The position numbers were made by a program, and so were the translations under genes. Shown here piece after piece: positions 59,981 to 64,000 of a stretch of DNA of 64,000 bases (the first letter of the stretch is position 1; each line of letters starts with the position of its first letter). The notes under the pieces are model-generated. The model saw nothing but the letters and a program-made list of their open reading frames with translations, did not search any database and was not told where the DNA came from. Source of the stretch: Venturia oleaginea (taxonomy: Eukaryota; Ascomycota; Dothideomycetes; Venturiales; Venturiaceae); NCBI GenBank assembly GCA_013176395.1, contig JABMLP010000026.1, positions 582,637 through 646,636 on the forward strand. The letters run 5' to 3'.

Positions 59981-61254
59981 AAGGCGAGAACCACCACCTG
60001 CAGCGACCGTATTGATGTCTAATTGTGGCGATTGGATAGTGACACCAGCTGTTGTCGTTTCGAAAACATGATCATATCGGCCTGACCCATATCTGCTAAC
60101 ATCGGTACCTTCAGCAAATAGTTAGAAGATGAGCGAATCATGTATTTGTTGGACTGACTTGTGCCTCCCATATCAAAACCAATTACTGGTGTCCCTGTCT
60201 TTGGATCGTAGGACGTAAGCGCGTATCCTACAACTCCACCAGCTGGCCCTGAAAGGATTGCGCGAAGGCCAGAGAAGCTGTCCACATCCACAAGTCCACC
60301 ATCAGACTGCATAAATTCGCATCGCGCACCTTTTGCGCCCTTCTCTTTTTTCACACTTTCCGTGCCTAGACCACCCTCAAAGCCTGCACTGAATCCAGAA
60401 ATGTATTTCTTGATCGCCGGAGTGAGATATGCATCGGCACATGCTGAAGTGGCTCTCGGGACCAGCTTGATCATCGGCATGAGCTCGTGTGATAACGAAA
60501 CATGGTCGAAGCCGATATCTCTTGCGATCTTGCCTATTAGAGCCTCGTGCTCTGGGAATGTGTAGCCGTGCATCAAGCATACGGCTATGCTCTTCAGTCC
60601 CGAGTCAAAGACTTCTTGCAATTGCTTTCTTATCACATCCTCATCTGGTCTTTGGAGTACCCTTACTGCCTCACCCGACAATCCCTTCACCAAGACCGAG
60701 TCCTTACTACCGGGAGAATCTACCTTTGTCTCATTCCTCGTGGGGTCTTCCGCATAATCTTCCAATGTGACCCTCTCTTCCACCTCCACAACCCTCTTGT
60801 AAAGAACCTCTGGTTTTCGAATCGCCAGATCAAAAATATTGGGCCGACTTTGGTTTCCAATTTCCAAACAGTCCTTGAAGCCCTTTGTCACAACCATGGC
60901 TATCTCTTCACCCTTCCTCTCCAGCAGGGCATTCGTAGCTACCGTGGTTCCCATGCGTATCGATTCTATCATGGATGTATCCAGAGGTTCGCCACGGGGA
61001 ATCTCGCGGCCAGAGAATTTCGAAAGCAGACGGCGGATGCCTTCGAGAGGAGCGTCATCGTAGTTAGAAGGGTCAACGCTGAGAAGCTTTATGATTACAT
61101 CGTCTTCCATGCGTCCCGAGCCTGGGTTGCCTACGCAATCAGTGAATGTTCCGCCTCTCTGTAGGAGTGATTAGCCTGAGAAGCGATAGATAATTAGAGT
61201 ACGGACGTCAATTGCTATACGGATGCCCCGTACGCTCTCTTCTGTGGAGCCCAT
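59981..61254 (-). pseudogene. OXP1: 5-oxoprolinase, truncated to the N-terminal part
   Basis: Exon 1 61254-61207 (MGSTEESVRGIRIAID), intron 61206-61159 (GTCCGT..CTACAG), exon 2 61158-60159, intron 60158-60109, exon 3 from 60108. The enzyme opens 5-oxoproline to glutamate with ATP in the glutathione cycle and normally has about 1300 residues. The hydantoinase A start (IDRGGTFTDCVGN), IRMGTTVATNALLERKGEE and the GFDMGGTSTDVSRYG block over the second splice are well kept. Homology breaks after [15 protein letters not shown] residues ([12 protein letters not shown]) at about 59981, roughly residue 390; then the frame shifts to [12 protein letters not shown], which may be a piece from further downstream in the enzyme, and ends. 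The large C-terminal hydantoinase B part is missing, so no active enzyme can be made. Confidence 0.82.
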
Positions 61255-62107
61255 GGTGGCTGTCTGTCCGGTTGGTGTGTGAAGGGCGACTTTGGCAGAT
61301 CAGTAGTCAGTAGTGGTAGGAGAATGACAGTGTCACAGTCAGTACGGGAGGTGTATGGATAGAGGATGAGTATTGAATTGGATCGAGTAATCTACAGTGA
61401 TGGCCTTGAATTGTACTTCACCCCACCCTTGAATCGTGATTACGATTTTGATGATGGAGCTCCACGCTCCACTGCCAGCGACAACGGACACTCTCAAGCG
61501 AAGCTTAGACGCAGTAGAAAATTCCGTCTTTACTTTCAGCCTCTCAACAACATCGCTATCGAGAAACCAAATGTCCATGTTTCATCTTTGTTTCTGCTCA
61601 ACTTTTCATCTGCCATTTCAATGCCCTATCACTGTCGATAGCCATCTGTTCGTGGCCAGAGCTGAACTTCTGCACCAGTCCCGATGAGCCTTCGGGGCGC
61701 TTCTCTTCATCATCGCTATCAAGTCATCCGTCCCCCAAGCTGAAATTCGATTCATGTTATTGATTTGCATGCCCGGTCTTCAGCAATTGGCGACTCGCTC
61801 AAGCAAGAGGGCATGGACCACCTTTGCTGCAAACCATCTATATCTGAAGCAGTAAATGCCTGGGATATGGCCACTGTTCTGCCGCAACTCTTTTGTCCTC
61901 AATTCTAGCTCACAACATCTTTATCCCCGGTACTACCATGTGCTGGCTTTCTTTCTAATGTCTTTGCTCCTGTGATGAGACGGGAATGTATCCTTCCTTT
62001 CCATTTTAAGAGCTGGGACTGGAGCTGTATTGGCAACTCTTTTGCGCATACTACGTGTGCTCCATGTCATTGTTCACCAAGTTGCTGCTTCAGTCGGCAC
62101 TTTTAAT
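61255..62107. other. Divergent intergenic region, no gene seen
   Basis: Between the divergent oxoprolinase and glycosyltransferase starts. A 5-oxoprolinase promoter would lie here. No supported ORF. Confidence 0.45.
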
Positions 62108-63557
62108 ATGCCCTTCCCACACGCGCGTCCACAGTCCTTTCGGCGAAGATGGTCTAGAATTGTTATCGTCACCATAAGTCTTACCATCTTCTTTGTGACG
62201 CACTCCTACCGCAAACGAAAATGGAACCTCTCCAAGGACATCCCAATCCTTGGTGCTCGACCCTCGGAGCTGTTCCTTTACTTCCCACCGAGTGGAGGGC
62301 CATACCATCCTCAAGTCGCCAGCTACAATGTTTACAAAGCCACACATCCCGAACGCCACTATTCATACCTTTTACACGCAACAACACAATACTTCGGCAG
62401 GCTGTACTGAGCTACATCGCGGGAGGCTGGCCACGGAGTGACATCGTTATTGTGGACAATACTGGTACAATGGACGCGAACAACAGACGTACCTTGCCCT
62501 CGGATAACCCTTACTTCCTCGATTATGATCTGTTCAGAGGGCGGTATGGAGTCGCCATTATTCAGACACCCACCCTCCTCAACTTCGCCCAACTCCAAAA
62601 CTTTCTCCTAAGACAAGCCGTAGCGCGAAACTGGCAATTCTATTTTTGGAGCCACATGGACATTGCCGTGCTGAGTGCAGAGGACTTCACGCCCTACAAG
62701 TCATTTTACCACCGAGTTCTGGACGCGCTTGACACGTCAGACCTTGACCAGTATTCGATCACACCTTCCGAACCAGCAATATCAGAAGAAGAACTGAACG
62801 AAGGATACGACTGGAAAATGCCATCAGGTCCAAATCTGCCGAAATTTTGAAAGAGAAGAGTTCAAAGTTGAAGAAACGTCTTTTCACAAAGAAGAGAAAA
62901 TGGGCAATAAAGTTTTTCGACTTCGACAATCTCGCCCTCGTGAATGTAGAAGCATGGCGCCAAATTGGCTCTTGGGACGTCTTCATACCATACTATAATA
63001 CCGACTGCGATGCCTACGCACGCATAACCTTGAACGGATACACAAAAGATCAAGCACAAGCAGGTTACATCTTCGACGTAGCAGGTGTAATACAAGACCC
63101 TGAAATTCGCTTCTTCCCTGGCCCAACAGAAAAAGCACGTTCGAAATGGGGTCTCTCCCCCTCTGGGCCCGAGCCTGCTGGCGGCGCTCTTCGCTCTCAA
63201 CGCTTCGAATACCTCAAATCCGAACTCCAAGAAATGATGGACCAGAAGCTTTCCAATGAGGATGGTCGAAACACATGGCAGGGGCGCAAAATCGAGGGGC
63301 GTCCGAGGAAACTACCCGAACCGTGGACATATGACTCCCGCGCTTTTCAGGCGAGTTGGTGGGCTATGGCTGATTATGGGAGAGGAATGTATATTAAGAA
63401 GTGGGGGACGTTGCAGTGTGATTTGGGTAGTGCGAATAAGACGTTGAAGGATAGTTGGTTGAGCGAGTATTTGGTTCCTAAGAGCGAGGCTTGGGAGAAG
63501 AGAAGGGCCGAGGAGGATTATTGGAATGGTGTTTTGGCTGCGACCGCTATAAGGTGA
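62108..63557 (+). pseudogene. Golgi-type glycosyltransferase-like protein with two frameshifts
   Basis: Start ATG 62108, with a signal-anchor helix (WSRIVIVTISLTIFFVTHSY) as in type II Golgi enzymes. Family blocks: PILGARPSELFLYFPPSGGP and ATHPERHYS, then a shift of frame near 62360-62370 to AVLSYIAGGWPRSDIVIVDN, LDYDLFRGRYGVAIIQTPTL and FYFWSHMDIAVLSAEDFTPY, then a second shift near 62820-62845 to KWAIKFFDFDNLALVNVEAW, VFIPYYNTDCDAYARI and a C-terminal WTYDSRAFQASWWAMADYGR. This is the layout of a fungal GT2-like family of unknown acceptor. No intron rescues either shift, so I read it as a recent pseudogene; two assembly errors would be the alternative. All large blocks are still well conserved. 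Confidence 0.7.
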
Positions 63558-63682
63558 GCCTTTGTTGTTGGTGGTCGAGGCAACTTCTTGTATGAGTGTA
63601 GGTTTGGTGGTACTCGCTTTACTCTGCATCTGAGTCAACCCCACGACCAATATGCCAAAGAATCCCTAGAATTTATCTTCAC
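63558..63682. other. Short gap, no gene seen
   Basis: Between the glycosyltransferase stop and the tRNA-like sequence. Confidence 0.4.
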
Positions 63683-63755
63683 GGTTATGCAGTTCAGTTG
63701 GTTAGAACATCGGGCTGATGATTTGGGTGTCGCTGCTTCAAGTCCGGTCACGACC
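63683..63755 (+). tRNA. Degenerate tRNA-like sequence, anticodon GAU (Ile) if aligned
   Basis: Spacing and motifs follow a tRNA: 5' acceptor GGTTATG against 3' CACGACC (six of seven positions can pair with G-U allowed), D arm with AGTTCAGTTGGTTAGAACA, an anticodon loop CTGATGA (GAT), and a T arm TTCAAGTCCGGT. But the anticodon stem relies on several G-U pairs, the T stem has a mismatch and GGTTC is GCTTC. Several differences from a good tRNA are C-to-T or G-to-A. I think it is a decayed tRNA gene or tRNA-derived fragment, not a functional one. Confidence 0.35.
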
Positions 63756-64000
63756 AATTCACCTGTTCTTCTTGCATATTTTGTAACATACTCTAGTACT
63801 TACACCATAAATGTGTTTTTATTCGCTTCCTTTTTGCGTGCTCGAAGACTAGGAAGATTGCGCCATTTCCACTGACGATGGAGATGGTGAGATGCATAGA
63901 GAAATATCTCATGCTTTCCGATCTCTCTTGTTACTTTTATAACGCAACTTGTCATGTGAAAGACAAATTGGAGAAGTGCATTCTTCCTGCACAGTCAGGC

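Overview
The window is nuclear DNA of a filamentous ascomycete (Pezizomycotina). Genes are mostly single copies with several short GT-AG introns of about 46-70 bases, and they include a fungal-type HtrA protease, HET-domain remnants, a GH6/GH131 cellulase pair, a GPI wall protein and Fot1/pogo transposons. A leotiomycete-like plant-associated or saprotrophic fungus would fit, but I cannot place it below class from sequence alone.

Left part (1-26.9 kb): an alternative NADH dehydrogenase that runs off the left edge and has an apparent frameshift in its leader; a decayed RBR ubiquitin ligase with three premature stops; a retroposon-like repeat with a tetranucleotide tail; a secreted APP1-type phosphatase; a decayed short-chain dehydrogenase; a small conserved unknown protein; a SET-domain protein; a GPI wall protein with tandem repeats; the HtrA-like protease NMA111; a HET remnant; the AP-2 sigma subunit; and a lysine-rich nuclear protein.

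Centre (27.7-38.5 kb): a transposon island. Two Fot1/pogo-type DNA transposons lie in the same orientation. Their catalytic cores are nearly identical, but both the N-terminal DNA-binding regions and the terminal inverted repeats differ. Between them lie two identical 685-bp LTRs in opposite orientation. The left one is a solo LTR with a CTATA target duplication; the right one was later split by a 949-bp retroposon-like insertion with its own 6-bp duplication. Right of the island are remnants of an acetyltransferase, a TPR protein and an unknown gene.

Right part (39.2-64 kb): intact glutaryl-CoA dehydrogenase, a P450, FEN1, the GH6 and GH131 glucanases side by side, a small palindromic MITE, a secreted protein with PHM-like histidine motifs and a His/Gly-rich insert, and a small single-pass membrane protein. 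Then come a disrupted repeat-containing ORF, a second HET remnant, a 5-oxoprolinase cut off after about 390 residues, a Golgi-type glycosyltransferase with two frameshifts and a degenerate tRNA-like sequence.

The overall pattern is a mosaic. Core cellular genes (NMA111, AP-2 sigma, FEN1, GCDH) and the cellulases are intact. About ten accessory genes are decayed, several by C-to-T nonsense changes that would fit repeat-induced point mutation or ordinary deamination. Exon boundaries were set by hand from splice sites, reading frame and recalled family conservation; none has transcript support.
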